Positions 19,477 to 30,942 of a stretch of 64,000 bases of DNA are shown in pieces. Under the pieces are notes generated by a model. The model was given only the letters and a program-made list of their open reading frames with translations. It was not told the DNA's origin and did no database searches. Numbering within the stretch: the stretch's first letter is position 1; every line of letters begins with the position of its first letter. The translations under genes were made by a program, and so were the position numbers. Source of the stretch: Bacteroidota bacterium (lineage in GTDB: Bacteria; Bacteroidota; Bacteroidia; Chitinophagales; JADIYW01). The DNA is taken from the NCBI GenBank assembly GCA_028288625.1, contig JAQBNI010000152.1, forward strand, positions 1-64,000, given 5' to 3'.

Positions 19477-20517
19477 ATGCAGCTCAATGAAGAAAAAGCG
19501 GAATTTATAAATAAGATAATCGATGAGTGGAGGTCTCAGGAACTGATCACCGCAGAGCAGGCTGAAAAATTAAAGCAATCTTATACAGTTCGAAAGTTTG
19601 ACTGGAAACAGGTAACCGTTTATGCATTTATTATTGCCGTGATATGTTGTGTGTTATCTATCATTGTTTTGCTGGCGGATCAAACCCTCCAACAGATCAT
19701 CGAAAAGTTTACCCAGATCACAGATCTTGGCATCAGCAGCATTTTAACGGCGATCACGCTATTTCTCTTTTGGTATACAAGAAAAAGATTTCGTGAACAC
19801 AGTACAACTCCGATCAGTAACAACAGCTTTTTATTAGTTGCATCTTTTATGGCGTTGGCAACAATTTCTTATTGGGCAAAAACAATCCATGTATTCGAAC
19901 ATAATTACTCTTTTATATTTTTGTTGGCTGCTGTGATGTATCTGGTTTTATCGCTTTATTATTCCTCGCAAACTTTATGGGTGATGAGTATATTAATGCT
20001 GGCATTTGCATACGGCGTGTTTTCTGCGTTTTATAATAATAATGAAATGAAATTTTTCGGGATGAATTACCCCGTACGTTTTCTTCCTTTCAGCATGGTC
20101 ATTTTATCGCTGACACTTCTCATAAATATGACCGAAAGACTAAGGCGCTTTTTTAAGATCCATTTTATCTCTTCATTACTGCTTTTTTATTTTTCGCTGT
20201 GGCTGATCACCATTTTTGGCAACTACTCAAGCCTGGAGCGCTGGAATGATACGAGGCAGGTTGAATTTATCGGGTATGATATCTTGTTATTCGCAATTTC
20301 AGCAGCAGGCATGTACCTCGGTTTGAAAAGGAATGACCATATTTTGGGAAATATATCGCTGAGTTTCTTTATTATCAACCTGATCACCCGATATTTTGAA
20401 TATTTCTGGGAACCGCTTCATAAATCCGTTTTTTTCATGATCCTGGCGCTTATTTTCTGGTTTATCGGCAGTCGCGCTGAGAGATTATGGAATCTTAAAT
20501 TCCTTGAGGAAAAATAA
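19477..20517 (+). CDS. DUF2157-like multi-pass membrane protein
   Basis: Start chosen at MQLNEEKAEF (19477) inside the longer ORF, because the upstream part overlaps the divergent dehydratase gene antisense. N-terminal SQELITAEQAEKL then many TM segments. Confidence 0.75.
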   Translation: MQLNEEKAEFINKIIDEWRSQELITAEQAEKLKQSYTVRKFDWKQVTVYAFIIAVICCVLSIIVLLADQTLQQIIEKFTQITDLGISSILTAITLFLFWYTRKRFREHSTTPISNNSFLLVASFMALATISYWAKTIHVFEHNYSFIFLLAAVMYLVLSLYYSSQTLWVMSILMLAFAYGVFSAFYNNNEMKFFGMNYPVRFLPFSMVILSLTLLINMTERLRRFFKIHFISSLLLFYFSLWLITIFGNYSSLERWNDTRQVEFIGYDILLFAISAAGMYLGLKRNDHILGNISLSFFIINLITRYFEYFWEPLHKSVFFMILALIFWFIGSRAERLWNLKFLEEK

Positions 20518-20784
20518 TGACAAAAGAACTATCTTAATACTATATTCAAATCGCTGATTATAAGATATTTACTAATTCAACATTCATCATTCCGCATTCA
20601 TCATTCTCTTTTCCTTTTCTTAACTCCAAATTAATATGGAATAATTTTCCACAATTGGGAATTAATACCTATATTTGCGCCCACTTCAGAAGGAATATTC
20701 TGTGTTTTGAATAACTTCTTTCTGTAGTTACTGCCTTCGCAGGGAAGGTAAGACTACAAAAAATCACTCCTCACGGGTTTATTA

Positions 20785-20816
20785 TTTGGTATTCTTACCC
20801 CAACTTCCTACCTTTG
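20785..20816 (+). promoter_or_regulatory. Promoter of the str (rpsL) operon
   Basis: TTTG (20785-20788) -20 nt- TACCTTTG (20809-20816) matches the Bacteroidota TTTG/TAnnTTTG promoter. Confidence 0.75.
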
Positions 20817-20844
20817 CAGTCCAAAAAAAAATAAAGAGTAAAGA

Positions 20845-21258
20845 ATGCCTACAATTCAACAGTTAGTAAGAAAAGGAAGACAAGAACTTCATTATGCTTC
20901 GAAATCCAGAGCTTTAGCGGCATGTCCGCAGCGCAGAGGTGTATGTACACGTGTGTATACAACCACTCCTAAGAAGCCGAATTCGGCTTTGCGTAAGGTA
21001 GCAAAAGTGCGTTTGACCAACAAATTTGAGGTGATTGCATACATTCCTGGTGAAGGTCACAATTTACAGGAACACTCTATCGTGATGATCCGTGGAGGTC
21101 GTGTTAAAGATCTACCGGGCGTACGTTACCATATCGTCCGCGGTGCATTGGATACTGCAGGTGTAAATAACAGGCAAAAAAGCCGTTCTAAATACGGAAC
21201 AAAGAAAGCAAAAGCGGGAGCAGCAGCTGCAGCACCGGCAAAAGGGAAAAAGAAATAA
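20845..21258 (+). CDS. rpsL: 30S ribosomal protein S12
   Basis: [12 protein letters not shown]...[17 protein letters not shown]. Confidence 0.99.
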   Translation: MPTIQQLVRKGRQELHYASKSRALAACPQRRGVCTRVYTTTPKKPNSALRKVAKVRLTNKFEVIAYIPGEGHNLQEHSIVMIRGGRVKDLPGVRYHIVRGALDTAGVNNRQKSRSKYGTKKAKAGAAAAAPAKGKKK

Positions 21259-21263
21259 TGTAA

Positions 21264-21283
21264 ATACGCACTGATGTGCGTAT
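21264..21283. repeat. Palindromic intergenic repeat copy 1 (ATACGCAC-TGAT-GTGCGTAT)
   Basis: Perfect 8-bp inverted repeat with 4-nt loop between rpsL and rpsG. Confidence 0.95.
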
Positions 21284-21298
21284 CAAAAAAATAAACAG

Positions 21299-21766
21299 AT
21301 GAGAAAGCAAAAAGCAAAAAAAAGATACTTAGCACCGGATCCGGTTTACGGAGATCCATTGATCACGCGTTTTGTAAATAATTTAATGATCGGCGGTAAA
21401 AAAAGTACTGCTTATACAGCTTTTTATGAAGCAATGGAACGCATCAAAACTTCTTCGAACGAAGAAGGATACGATGTTTGGAGAAAAGCAATGGATAATG
21501 CACAGCCTGCAGTGGAAGTAAAGAGCCGAAGAATAGGTGGAGCAACATTCCAGATCCCGACACCTATCCGTGAAGACAGAAAAATATTTATGACGATCCG
21601 CTGGCTGATCCAGTTTGCACGTAAAAGAAACGGCAAATCTATGGGAGATAAGCTTGCAGCGGAATTGCTGGCAGCATCAAAAGGTGAAGGTGCAGCAGTA
21701 AAAAGAAAAGAAGACACACACAAAATGGCAGAAGCTAATAAAGCATTCTCTCACTTTAAAGTATAA
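21299..21766 (+). CDS. rpsG: 30S ribosomal protein S7
   Basis: MRKQKAKKRYLAPDPVYGDPLITRFVNNLM. Confidence 0.99.
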   Translation: MRKQKAKKRYLAPDPVYGDPLITRFVNNLMIGGKKSTAYTAFYEAMERIKTSSNEEGYDVWRKAMDNAQPAVEVKSRRIGGATFQIPTPIREDRKIFMTIRWLIQFARKRNGKSMGDKLAAELLAASKGEGAAVKRKEDTHKMAEANKAFSHFKV

Positions 21767-21777
21767 TGTAAATGTAA

Positions 21778-21797
21778 ATACGCACCGACGTGCGTAT
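21778..21797. repeat. Palindromic intergenic repeat copy 2 (ATACGCAC-CGAC-GTGCGTAT)
   Basis: Perfect 8-bp inverted repeat between rpsG and fusA. Confidence 0.95.
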
Positions 21798-21810
21798 CAA
21801 ATAAAAGAAA

Positions 21811-23916
21811 ATGGCACGCGACTTAAAATATACAAGGAACATCGGTATTGCAGCACACATTGACGCAGGTAAAACAACTACGACTGAGCGTATTCTTTAT
21901 TATGCAGGTGTGAACCACAAGATCGGTGAAGTGCATGACGGTGCTTCAACAATGGACTGGATGGTGCAGGAAGCAGAGCGTGGAATCACAATCACTTCAG
22001 CAGCTACTACAGTATCATGGAAATACCGCGACAATGATTACCACGTAAACATTATCGATACACCTGGACACGTCGACTTTACAGTAGAAGTGAACCGTTC
22101 TTTACGTGTATTAGATGGATTGGTATTCTTATTCTCGGCTGTTGATGGTGTTGAGCCGCAATCTGAAACAAACTGGCGCCTTGCAAACAATTATAATGTT
22201 GCACGATTAGGCTTCGTAAATAAAATGGACCGAGCAGGAGCAGATTTCCTGATGGTGGTTGCACAAGTGAAGAAGATGTTGGGATCGAATGCAGTTCCTT
22301 TACAATTGCCGATCGGTGCAGAAGATACTTTTAAAGGTGTAGTTGATCTGATCAACTTCCGTGGAATTATCTGGAATGAAAAAGACAGGGGGATGACTTA
22401 CGAAGTGATCGACGTTCCTGCTGACATGGTAGAAGAAGCTTTAGAGTGGAGAGAAAAATTACTGGAAGCAGTTTCTGAATACGACGATCATTTAATGGAA
22501 AAATTCTTTGAAGATCCTAAATCAATTACAGAAAGAGAGATCCTCGATGCATTGCGTAAAGCATGTCTCGATATGAAGATCGTTCCTATGCTTTGCGGAT
22601 CGTCATTTAAAGATAAAGGTGTTCAAACCATGCTTGATCTGGTAATGGAATTGATGCCAAGCCCGATGGATCGTCCTAATATTATCGGAACACATCCTGA
22701 TACAGGCGAGGAAGTTATTCGCAAACCAAGCTATACAGAACCTTTTGCAGCACTCGCATTCAAGATCGCTACAGATCCATATGTTGGTCGTCTTGCATTC
22801 ACCCGTGTTTATTCAGGAATGCTGGAAGCAGGTTCTTATGTATTAAATACAAGAACCGGCAACAAGGAGCGTATTTCCCGTATTTTCCAGATGCACGCGA
22901 ACAAGCAAAATCCTATCGACCGTTTAGGAGCAGGAGATATTGGCGCTGTGGTTGGATTTAAAGATATCCGTACAGGTGATACGCTTTGCGCTGAAAATTC
23001 ACCGATCGTTTTGGAATCTATGAATTTCCCTGATCCGGTTATCGGTCTGGCAATCGAGCCTAAGACACAAAAAGATGCCGACAAATTAGGCATGGCTTTA
23101 TCAAAGCTGGCTGAAGAAGATCCGACATTTAAAGTAAGATACGACGAAGATACCGCGCAGACTGTGATCAGCGGAATGGGAGAGTTACACTTGGAAATTA
23201 TTGTTGACCGCTTATTGCGCGAATTCAAAGTAGAATGTAATCAGGGCGCACCCCAGGTGAATTATAAAGAAACGATTACACAAACGATTGACCACAGAGA
23301 AAAATATGCGAAGCAGTCAGGTGGTCGCGGTAAGTTTGCAGATATACAAGTGGAAATTGGTCCCGGCGATGAAGGTGAAGTTGGTTTGAAATTTATCAAC
23401 GATATTTTCGGAGGTTCTATTCCGCGTGAGTTTATTCCTTCTGTAGAGAAAGGTTTCAAAGAGGCAATGAAAACAGGCGTTCTCGCAGGTTACGAAGTGC
23501 CGAGCTTAAAAGTTCGTTTACATGATGGTTCATTCCACCAGGTGGATTCAGATTCTTTCTCTTTCGAGCAGGCTGGGAAATTTGCATTCCGTGAAGCATG
23601 TAAAAAAGCAAATCCAATCTTGTTGGAACCGATCATGAAGCTCGAAGTAATTACGCCGGAAGAAAATACAGGAGATGTGGTAGGAGATCTAAACCGTCGC
23701 CGTGGTATGATGGAAGGCATGGAAATGAAGAACAACGCAAACGTAATTAAAGCGAAAGTTCCATTGTCAGAAATGTTTGGTTATGTAACGGATCTGAGAA
23801 CAATTACATCCGGAAGAGCAACTTCCATTATGGAATTTTCTCATTACGCGCAGGCGCCGAATGCAATCACCGAACAAGTGATATCAAAAGTGAAATCTAA
23901 AGTAAAAGCTGACTAA
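21811..23916 (+). CDS. fusA: Elongation factor G
   Basis: [30 protein letters not shown]. Confidence 0.99.
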   Translation: MARDLKYTRNIGIAAHIDAGKTTTTERILYYAGVNHKIGEVHDGASTMDWMVQEAERGITITSAATTVSWKYRDNDYHVNIIDTPGHVDFTVEVNRSLRVLDGLVFLFSAVDGVEPQSETNWRLANNYNVARLGFVNKMDRAGADFLMVVAQVKKMLGSNAVPLQLPIGAEDTFKGVVDLINFRGIIWNEKDRGMTYEVIDVPADMVEEALEWREKLLEAVSEYDDHLMEKFFEDPKSITEREILDALRKACLDMKIVPMLCGSSFKDKGVQTMLDLVMELMPSPMDRPNIIGTHPDTGEEVIRKPSYTEPFAALAFKIATDPYVGRLAFTRVYSGMLEAGSYVLNTRTGNKERISRIFQMHANKQNPIDRLGAGDIGAVVGFKDIRTGDTLCAENSPIVLESMNFPDPVIGLAIEPKTQKDADKLGMALSKLAEEDPTFKVRYDEDTAQTVISGMGELHLEIIVDRLLREFKVECNQGAPQVNYKETITQTIDHREKYAKQSGGRGKFADIQVEIGPGDEGEVGLKFINDIFGGSIPREFIPSVEKGFKEAMKTGVLAGYEVPSLKVRLHDGSFHQVDSDSFSFEQAGKFAFREACKKANPILLEPIMKLEVITPEENTGDVVGDLNRRRGMMEGMEMKNNANVIKAKVPLSEMFGYVTDLRTITSGRATSIMEFSHYAQAPNAITEQVISKVKSKVKAD

Positions 23917-23926
23917 AGCGTATATC

Positions 23927-24232
23927 ATGACACAAAAAATCAGAATAAAATTAAAATCTTACGATCACAACCTCGTAGATAAGTCTGCTGAGAAGATCGT
24001 AAAAACAGTACGCAATGCGGGTGCGGTAGTAACCGGTCCTATTCCATTGCCTACAAATAAAAAAATATTTACGGTGCTGAAATCACCACACGTAAATAAA
24101 GTGGCGAGAGAGCAATTTAAATTGTGTACATACAAAAGATTATTAGATATCTACAGCGCGACACCAAAGACTGTGGATGCATTAATGAAATTAGAATTAC
24201 CAAGTGGTGTTGATGTAGAAATTAAAGTGTAA
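23927..24232 (+). CDS. rpsJ: 30S ribosomal protein S10
   Basis: [21 protein letters not shown]. Confidence 0.99.
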   Translation: MTQKIRIKLKSYDHNLVDKSAEKIVKTVRNAGAVVTGPIPLPTNKKIFTVLKSPHVNKVAREQFKLCTYKRLLDIYSATPKTVDALMKLELPSGVDVEIKV

Positions 24233-24237
24233 TAGTC

Positions 24238-24858
24238 ATGGCAGGAATAATAGGAACAAAATTAGGTATGACCAGTATCTTCGGCGAAGGCGGAACAATG
24301 CTTCCTTGCACCGTAATCCAGGTTGGTCCATGTGTGGTAACGCAGAAAAAATCGAAAGATAAAGACGGTTACGATGCAGTACAATTAGCTTTTGGTGATA
24401 AGAAAGAAAAAAACACCACTAAGCCGATGATGAAACATTTCGAAAAATCAGGCGCTTCTCCTAAATCGAAGTTAGCTGAGTTTCGCGGAATGGACGAATT
24501 GAATGTAGGTGATGTAGTAACGTCTGACATTTTAAAAGAAGGCGAAACAGTATTCGTCACCGGAATATCAAAAGGAAAAGGATTTCAGGGTGTAGTAAGA
24601 CGTCACGGTTTCGCGGGTGTTGGCGGACAAACTCACGGACAGCACAACCGTTTACGTGCGCCGGGTTCATTAGGAGCATGCTCTACGCCTGCACGTGTAA
24701 TGAAAGGAATGAAAATGGGCGGACGCATGGGAACCGACAAAGTGAAAGAATTAAATATCAAAATATTGAAAATAGTGCCGGAAGAAAATGTGATCATCGT
24801 AAAAGGATCGATCCCCGGATTTAATGGTTCTTACGTAATTATTGAGAAGAAGAAATAA
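24238..24858 (+). CDS. rplC: 50S ribosomal protein L3
   Basis: [13 protein letters not shown]...[16 protein letters not shown]. Confidence 0.99.
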   Translation: MAGIIGTKLGMTSIFGEGGTMLPCTVIQVGPCVVTQKKSKDKDGYDAVQLAFGDKKEKNTTKPMMKHFEKSGASPKSKLAEFRGMDELNVGDVVTSDILKEGETVFVTGISKGKGFQGVVRRHGFAGVGGQTHGQHNRLRAPGSLGACSTPARVMKGMKMGGRMGTDKVKELNIKILKIVPEENVIIVKGSIPGFNGSYVIIEKKK

Positions 24859-24864
24859 AATCAG

Positions 24865-25485
24865 ATGAAAGCAGACGTATATAATATAAGCGGACAAACA
24901 ACAGGAAGAACGATCGAGTTGCCTGATGCAATTTTTGGTGCAGAACCGAATGAGCATGTTATCTACCTCGCTGTGAAACAATATCTCGCAGGAAGAAGAA
25001 GCGGCACGCATAAAACGTTGGAGAAATCTGAGTTGTCAGGTTCTACAAGAAAACTTCACAAGCAAAAAGGTACAGGTGGCTCCCGTAAAGGAAGTATCAA
25101 AAGCCCTTTATTTAAAGGTGGAGCGCGTATCTTCGGACCTCGCCCGCGTACGTATGATTTCAAGCTGAATAAGAAAGTGAAATCATTAGCGAAAATTTCA
25201 GCATTGTCTGTAAAGGCTGCAGGAAACAGTATCAAGATCATCGAAGATTTTTCTTTCGAATCACCGAAGACAAAAGAATATACAAACTTCTTAAAAGCAT
25301 TCGGTCTCGAAAACAAAAAATCGTTATTGATATTGCCGGAACTGATCGATAATATTTATTTGTCAAGCAGAAATATTCAGGGTGCAGGAGTTGCGGTGGC
25401 TGACAACTTAAATACTTATGACATCATGAACAACAGCATGATCCTGATCAGCGAAAAATCTTTAGAAGCAATTGCAAATTCATAA
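24865..25485 (+). CDS. rplD: 50S ribosomal protein L4
   Basis: KQKGTGGSRKGSIKSPLFKGGARIFGP. Confidence 0.98.
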   Translation: MKADVYNISGQTTGRTIELPDAIFGAEPNEHVIYLAVKQYLAGRRSGTHKTLEKSELSGSTRKLHKQKGTGGSRKGSIKSPLFKGGARIFGPRPRTYDFKLNKKVKSLAKISALSVKAAGNSIKIIEDFSFESPKTKEYTNFLKAFGLENKKSLLILPELIDNIYLSSRNIQGAGVAVADNLNTYDIMNNSMILISEKSLEAIANS

Positions 25486-25497
25486 ATAATAAATAGA

Positions 25498-25788
25498 ATG
25501 GAAATTCTTAGAAAACCTTTGATCACCGAAAAAGCCTCTGCACTCTCTGAGAAAGCAGGCAAGTATACTTTCCTGGTAGATAAAAAGGCAAATAAAGTAG
25601 AGATAAAAAAAGCGGTAGAGAAAATGTATGGTGTGAATGTGGAAGAAGTGAACACGATGATCATGCCGTCAAAACCGAAAAGCCGTAACACTAAGAAAGC
25701 TGTGGTCACCGGAAGAAAAGGAAGCTACAAGAAAGCAGTAGTGAAAGTAGCAGCAGGAGAAACAATTGATTTCTATAACGAGATTTAA
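25498..25788 (+). CDS. rplW: 50S ribosomal protein L23
   Basis: ILRKPLITEKASAL...TFLVDKKANKVEIKKAVEKMYGV. Confidence 0.98.
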   Translation: MEILRKPLITEKASALSEKAGKYTFLVDKKANKVEIKKAVEKMYGVNVEEVNTMIMPSKPKSRNTKKAVVTGRKGSYKKAVVKVAAGETIDFYNEI

Positions 25789-25893
25789 TAAGTAGAAAAT
25801 ATCCATTGTCTAAAGTAAAAAAAGGGTTCAGATGAAAAAGGATATTCTATCTCACCTTTAAAAAAGACATACATATTAGATAAATTTTAAGCA

Positions 25894-26718
25894 ATGTCAA
25901 CTAAAAAATACAATCCGATAACGCCAAGTATGCGATACAGAGTAACGAACTCTTACGCAGAAATCACAACGAATGAGCCTGAGAAATCATTGCTCGTTCC
26001 GAACAGGAGATCTGGCGGACGTAACCAGAAAGGTGAAATGACGATGCGTTATTTAGGCGGAGGTCACAAGCAGCAATATCGTATCATCGATTTCAAAAGA
26101 AATAAATTTGATATTCCTGCTACAGTAAAATCAATTGAATACGATCCGAACCGTTCAGCATTTATTGCACTTGTAGTTTACAAAGACGGCGAAAAGAAAT
26201 ACATCATCTCTCCGGAAGGATTGAAAGTTGGAACGGAGATCATTTCAGGACAAGCTGTACCACCCGAAGTTGGAAATACATTGCCTATCGCAAACATGCC
26301 ATTAGGTTCTGTAATTCATAACATCGAATTGCAGCCTGGAAAAGGAGCATCTATCTGCAGAAGCGCAGGAACATTTGCGCAACTGACAGGCAAGGATGGA
26401 AAATATGCGAATATCAAATTGCCTTCCGGTGAAGCAAGAATGATTTTAGGAACTTGCCTTGCAACAATCGGCACAGTTTCAAATTCAGACCATAACCTGG
26501 TCGTAGGCGGAAAAGCTGGTGTTTCCCGCTGGAAAGGCAGAAGACCGCGTACACGTCCGGTAGCGATGAACCCGGTAGATCACCCGATGGGCGGTGGAGA
26601 AGGAAGAGCATCCGGAGGTCATCCGCGCTCAAGAAAAGGTATCCCTTCAAAAGGATTAAAAACAAGAAATAAGACGAAAGCGTCGAACAAATATATTATC
26701 TCAAAAAGATCAAAATAA
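25894..26718 (+). CDS. rplB: 50S ribosomal protein L2
   Basis: [21 protein letters not shown]. Confidence 0.99.
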   Translation: MSTKKYNPITPSMRYRVTNSYAEITTNEPEKSLLVPNRRSGGRNQKGEMTMRYLGGGHKQQYRIIDFKRNKFDIPATVKSIEYDPNRSAFIALVVYKDGEKKYIISPEGLKVGTEIISGQAVPPEVGNTLPIANMPLGSVIHNIELQPGKGASICRSAGTFAQLTGKDGKYANIKLPSGEARMILGTCLATIGTVSNSDHNLVVGGKAGVSRWKGRRPRTRPVAMNPVDHPMGGGEGRASGGHPRSRKGIPSKGLKTRNKTKASNKYIISKRSK

Positions 26719-26730
26719 TCGGATAAGAGA

Positions 26731-26997
26731 ATGGCAAGAAGTTTAAAAAAAGGTCCTTACATAGCATACCATTTACAAGGTAAGGTAGATGCTATGAACG
26801 CAGGCAACAAAAAATCAGTGATCAAAACATGGTCAAGAGCATCAATGATCACACCTGATTTTGTGGGTCATACATTCGCAGTGCACAACGGAAATAAATT
26901 TATCCCGGTGTACATCACGGAAAATATGGTAGGACATAAATTAGGTGAATTTTCTCCGACCAGGCAATTTAAAGGACATTCAGGAAACAGAAAATAA
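26731..26997 (+). CDS. rpsS: 30S ribosomal protein S19
   Basis: [15 protein letters not shown]...[18 protein letters not shown]. Confidence 0.99.
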   Translation: MARSLKKGPYIAYHLQGKVDAMNAGNKKSVIKTWSRASMITPDFVGHTFAVHNGNKFIPVYITENMVGHKLGEFSPTRQFKGHSGNRK

Positions 26998-27005
26998 AAG
27001 TAATC

Positions 27006-27449
27006 ATGGGAGCTAGAAAAAGATTGGTAGCAGAAGCGCGTAAGGAAGCGAAGAAACTCGTTTGCGAAGTGAAAGGAACAGGTGTTCCGACATCTCCGCG
27101 AAAAATGAGATTACTCGCTGACGTGATCAGAGAGAAAGATATATTCGATGCATTGAATATTCTGACATTCTCTACAAAGCACGCCTCTAAAACATTGGAA
27201 AAATTATTGCGCTCTGCAGTTGCAAACTGGGAAACCAAATTTGAAACAAAAGCAGAAGACAGCGAATTATTTATAAAAGCAATTACGATCGACAGCGGTA
27301 GAATGCTGAAGAGATTCCAGCCGGCTCCGCAAGGACGTGCTTACAGGATCCGCAAGCGTTCTAACCATATCACGTTGCAGTTGGCAAGCCGCAATATGGC
27401 AGATGCTGAAGCAGTAGTTGAAGAAGAAGTTGAAAATAACGAAAACTAA
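27006..27449 (+). CDS. rplV: 50S ribosomal protein L22
   Basis: Position in S10 operon; PQGRAYRIRKRSNHITL. Confidence 0.97.
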   Translation: MGARKRLVAEARKEAKKLVCEVKGTGVPTSPRKMRLLADVIREKDIFDALNILTFSTKHASKTLEKLLRSAVANWETKFETKAEDSELFIKAITIDSGRMLKRFQPAPQGRAYRIRKRSNHITLQLASRNMADAEAVVEEEVENNEN

Positions 27450-27463
27450 AATAAAAATAATCA

Positions 27464-28291
27464 ATGGGAACAAAGGCTAATCCGATAGCAAATAGGTTGG
27501 GAATCATCAGAGGATGGGATTCTAACTGGTATGGCGGAAAAGATTTTAGCGATAAATTGATTGAAGATCAAAAGATTCGTAAATACTTAAATGCACGTAT
27601 TCAAAAAGGGGGTATCTCTAAAATAGTGATCGAAAGAACACTCAACAGGATCACCATCTCTATCAATACATCGCGTCCGGGCATCATTATCGGAAAAGGT
27701 GGAAACGAAGTTGACCGTATCAAGGAAGAGATCAAGAAGCTGACAAAGAAAGATGTTCAGATCAATATCGTAGAAATTCGCAGACCTGAAGTAGATGCAG
27801 CAATTGTTGGTGAAACAGTTTGCAAGCAACTCGAAGCGCGTGTGAATTTCCGTCGTGCAGTAAAAATGGCGATCGCATCAGCAATGCGTTTAGGAGTAGA
27901 AGGAATTAAAATTAAATGTTCTGGTCGTTTAGGCGGCGCGGAAATGGCAAGAAGCGAAGAATATAAAGAAGGCAGAACGCCTTTGCATACATTCAGAGCA
28001 GATATCGATTACGCATGGAAAGAAGCAGAAACCATTTACGGAAAGATCGGTGTGAAAGTATGGATATGTAAAGGTGAGATCTTAACGAAGAGAGACCTTT
28101 CTCCAAACATAGGAATGGATGAAGCGAACAAGAAAGGCGGACAGGAAAGACGTGGTGATAGAAGAGACGATCGCAGAGGCGGCGGTGGCGGCGACCGAAG
28201 AGGTGGCGGCGGTGGCGGCGACAGAAAGCCAAGAGGTGAAGGCGGCGGCGGCAGAGGCCCGGGCGGACCAGGCGGACCAAGAAAGAAATAA
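27464..28291 (+). CDS. rpsC: 30S ribosomal protein S3 with Gly/Arg-rich C-terminal extension
   Basis: [25 protein letters not shown]; ends with [37 protein letters not shown]. Confidence 0.98.
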   Translation: MGTKANPIANRLGIIRGWDSNWYGGKDFSDKLIEDQKIRKYLNARIQKGGISKIVIERTLNRITISINTSRPGIIIGKGGNEVDRIKEEIKKLTKKDVQINIVEIRRPEVDAAIVGETVCKQLEARVNFRRAVKMAIASAMRLGVEGIKIKCSGRLGGAEMARSEEYKEGRTPLHTFRADIDYAWKEAETIYGKIGVKVWICKGEILTKRDLSPNIGMDEANKKGGQERRGDRRDDRRGGGGGDRRGGGGGGDRKPRGEGGGGRGPGGPGGPRKK

Positions 28292-28378
28292 AATAATTGT
28301 AAATAAAGATGAAGGAAGAAGATTAGAGTTTAAGAATCTCAAATCCCAAATCTCAAATCCCCAATCAAAATAGGTGTC

Positions 28379-28801
28379 ATGTTACAACCGAAAAGAGTAA
28401 AATTCAGAAGAGTTCACAAGATGAAAACCAAGGGCATTGCGTACAAAGGTTCGCAGTTGTCATTCGGTTCATTCGGATTGAAATCATTAGACGAGGCATG
28501 GGTAACGGATCGTCAGATCGAAGCAGCACGTATTGCGCTTACCCGCCACATGAAACGTGAAGGAAAAGTTTGGATCAATATTTTCCCAGACAAGCCGATC
28601 TCCAAGAAACCTGCGGAAGTTCGTATGGGTAAAGGAAAAGGAGCATTGGATCATTGGGTAGCTGTGGTAAAGCCGGGAAGAATTTTGTTCGAAGTAGAAG
28701 GTGTTTCCAAGCAGATCGCGGAAGAATCATTGAAACTGGCGGCACAAAAATTACCTGTATTGACAAAGTTTATTATCCGAAGAGATTACGAAGCTATTTA
28801 A
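28379..28801 (+). CDS. rplP: 50S ribosomal protein L16
   Basis: [14 protein letters not shown]...[21 protein letters not shown]. Confidence 0.99.
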   Translation: MLQPKRVKFRRVHKMKTKGIAYKGSQLSFGSFGLKSLDEAWVTDRQIEAARIALTRHMKREGKVWINIFPDKPISKKPAEVRMGKGKGALDHWVAVVKPGRILFEVEGVSKQIAEESLKLAAQKLPVLTKFIIRRDYEAI

Positions 28802-28810
28802 AAAATAAAA

Positions 28811-29020
28811 ATGAAAACAACAGTATATAGCGAAATAGCAGGATGGAGCGACGAAGAATTGAGCAATGAATTATCAGCGTCTTCAATGAAACTGACAAAA
28901 TTGAGATTCAACCACGCCATCACGCCATTGGAAAACACGAATGTGTTAGGTGAAACTAAAAGACACATTGCGCGTATCAAAACAGAATTGAAAAAAAGAC
29001 AATTAACTAAACAAGCATAA
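28811..29020 (+). CDS. rpmC: 50S ribosomal protein L29
   Basis: Position between L16 and S17; [16 protein letters not shown]. Confidence 0.95.
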   Translation: MKTTVYSEIAGWSDEELSNELSASSMKLTKLRFNHAITPLENTNVLGETKRHIARIKTELKKRQLTKQA

Positions 29021-29025
29021 ATCAA

Positions 29026-29319
29026 GTGCAGATGACAACGGAGTTAGAATCAACAGTGGAAACAGCGGACAGGAAACTAAGGAAAACCAGGACAGGCGTG
29101 GTAACATCCAACAAAATGGAAAAAACCATCACCGTATCTGTAGTTCGTAAGCTGAAGCATCCAAAGTATGGTAAGTTCTTAAAGAAGACTAAGAAGTTTC
29201 ATGCACACGATGAAAAAAATGAATGCAGCATCGGCGATACCGTAAGGATTATGGAAACGCGCCCTTTGAGTGCAACGAAGAGATGGAGATTAGTAGAAAT
29301 AGTAGAAAAGGCTAAATAA
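29026..29319 (+). CDS. rpsQ: 30S ribosomal protein S17
   Basis: [29 protein letters not shown]. Start could be 29026 or 29032. Confidence 0.97.
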   Translation: MQMTTELESTVETADRKLRKTRTGVVTSNKMEKTITVSVVRKLKHPKYGKFLKKTKKFHAHDEKNECSIGDTVRIMETRPLSATKRWRLVEIVEKAK

Positions 29320-29320
29320 A

Positions 29321-29689
29321 ATGGTACAACAAGAATCAAGATTAAAAGTTGCTGACAACAGCGGCGCCAAAGAAGTACTCTGTATCAGGGTATTGAAAGG
29401 TACTCGTGCAAGATACGCATCGATCGGAGATAAGATCGTAGTATCAGTGAAGGAAGCAATGCCCGGCGGAAACGTAAAAAAGAAAATGGTTTCTAAAGCA
29501 GTCGTGGTTCGCGTAAAAAAAGAGATCAAGCGCAAGGATGGAACATACATTCGTTTTGACGACAACGCAGTAGTGTTGTTGAATAACCAGGACGAGCCGC
29601 GTGGCACACGTATCTTCGGACCGGTTGCGAGAGAATTGAGAGATAAAGACTTTATGAAAATAATTTCATTAGCACCAGAAGTATTATAA
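29321..29689 (+). CDS. rplN: 50S ribosomal protein L14
   Basis: [25 protein letters not shown]. Confidence 0.99.
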   Translation: MVQQESRLKVADNSGAKEVLCIRVLKGTRARYASIGDKIVVSVKEAMPGGNVKKKMVSKAVVVRVKKEIKRKDGTYIRFDDNAVVLLNNQDEPRGTRIFGPVARELRDKDFMKIISLAPEVL

Positions 29690-29690
29690 T

Positions 29691-30029
29691 ATGAGCATAG
29701 CAACACAAAAGCGTTTTGCGCCGAAATTAAAAATAAGAAAAGGAGATACTGTGATGGTTATCACGGGAGAGTATCGTGGTAAAAGCGGTAAGGTTCTCGA
29801 AGTATATCCTAAGGACAATAAAGCCTTGGTGCAGGGTATCCGTATCATGTCACGTCATACGAAGCCAAACGCACAGGAGCAAAAAGGCGGCATCATTAAA
29901 AAAGAAGCGCCGATCCATATTTCAAATCTTATGTTGATGGTGGGTGGAAACACAACACGCGTAGGAAGAAAAGTGGAAGAAGGAAAATCAATTAGAATCG
30001 CTAAAACTACAGGGGAGGCTATAAAATAA
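29691..30029 (+). CDS. rplX: 50S ribosomal protein L24
   Basis: [25 protein letters not shown]. Confidence 0.98.
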   Translation: MSIATQKRFAPKLKIRKGDTVMVITGEYRGKSGKVLEVYPKDNKALVQGIRIMSRHTKPNAQEQKGGIIKKEAPIHISNLMLMVGGNTTRVGRKVEEGKSIRIAKTTGEAIK

Positions 30030-30580
30030 TGAGTTACGTACCTACACTTAAGAAAAAGTATATCGGTGAAGTAGTACCTGCTTTGATGACAAAGTACAGC
30101 TACAAATCCGTTATGCAAGTGCCGAAGATCAGCAAGATCGTAGTCAACCAGGGCGTTGGCGCGGCAGTTGGAGACAAGAAATTAATTGATAACGCTATCG
30201 ATGAAATTTCAAGAATCACAGGACAGAAAGCAGTGTCTACAAAATCCAAGAAAGCGATCTCAAACTTTAAGTTGAGAGAAGATCTGCCGATTGGAGTTCG
30301 TGTAACATTGCGTGGAGAAAGAATGTATGAGTTCCTGGAAAGATTAATGGCAGTTGCATTGCCGCAGGTGCGCGATTTCAAAGGCATCAACGACAAGTCA
30401 TTCGACGGCAGGGGTAATTATACATTAGGTATAACAGAGCACATCATCTTCCCGGAAATCGACATCGATAAAATATCCAAGATCAGCGGAATGGACATTA
30501 CAATTGTCACCACTGCATTGACGGACGATGAAGCGCATTCATTATTAAAAGAAATTGGCTTACCATTTAGAAAAAAATAA
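30029..30580 (+). CDS. rplE: 50S ribosomal protein L5
   Basis: [20 protein letters not shown]; start overlaps the rplX stop by 1 nt. Confidence 0.99.
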   Translation: MSYVPTLKKKYIGEVVPALMTKYSYKSVMQVPKISKIVVNQGVGAAVGDKKLIDNAIDEISRITGQKAVSTKSKKAISNFKLREDLPIGVRVTLRGERMYEFLERLMAVALPQVRDFKGINDKSFDGRGNYTLGITEHIIFPEIDIDKISKISGMDITIVTTALTDDEAHSLLKEIGLPFRKK

Positions 30581-30583
30581 AGC

Positions 30584-30853
30584 ATGGCAAAAGAATCAAT
30601 GAAAGCTCGTGACGCAAAGCGTAAGAAATTAATTACGAAGTATAAAGCGAAACGTGAGCAATTAAAAAAAGCAGGCGACTGGACCGCATTGGATAAGCTT
30701 CCGAAAAACGCGTCACCGGTTCGTTACAGGAATAGATGTAAATTGACGGGACGTCCCCGTGGTTATATCGGTTTCTTTGGGTTGTCGAGAATACAATTCA
30801 GAGATTTGGCGAGCTACGGAAAAATTCCGGGCTTAACAAAAGCAAGTTGGTAA
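30584..30853 (+). CDS. rpsN: 30S ribosomal protein S14 (long, zinc-free type)
   Basis: [16 protein letters not shown]...[22 protein letters not shown]; no CxxC zinc pairs. Confidence 0.99.
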   Translation: MAKESMKARDAKRKKLITKYKAKREQLKKAGDWTALDKLPKNASPVRYRNRCKLTGRPRGYIGFFGLSRIQFRDLASYGKIPGLTKASW

Positions 30854-30942
30854 TAAAATAATTCAAAAATAAAGTGAAGGTGGGAAACTGAACTGATACC
30901 GGTTTAAGTCTCACATCTAAGCGATCTAAACAAAAAAACAAA

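Noticed and set aside
27993-28373. ORFs opposite or out of frame with the S3 C-terminus (27993-28280 -, 28082-28342 -, 28119-28373 +)
   Set aside because: Artefacts of the GGC/GGT-rich repeat that encodes the S3 Gly/Arg tail; no start context or homology features.
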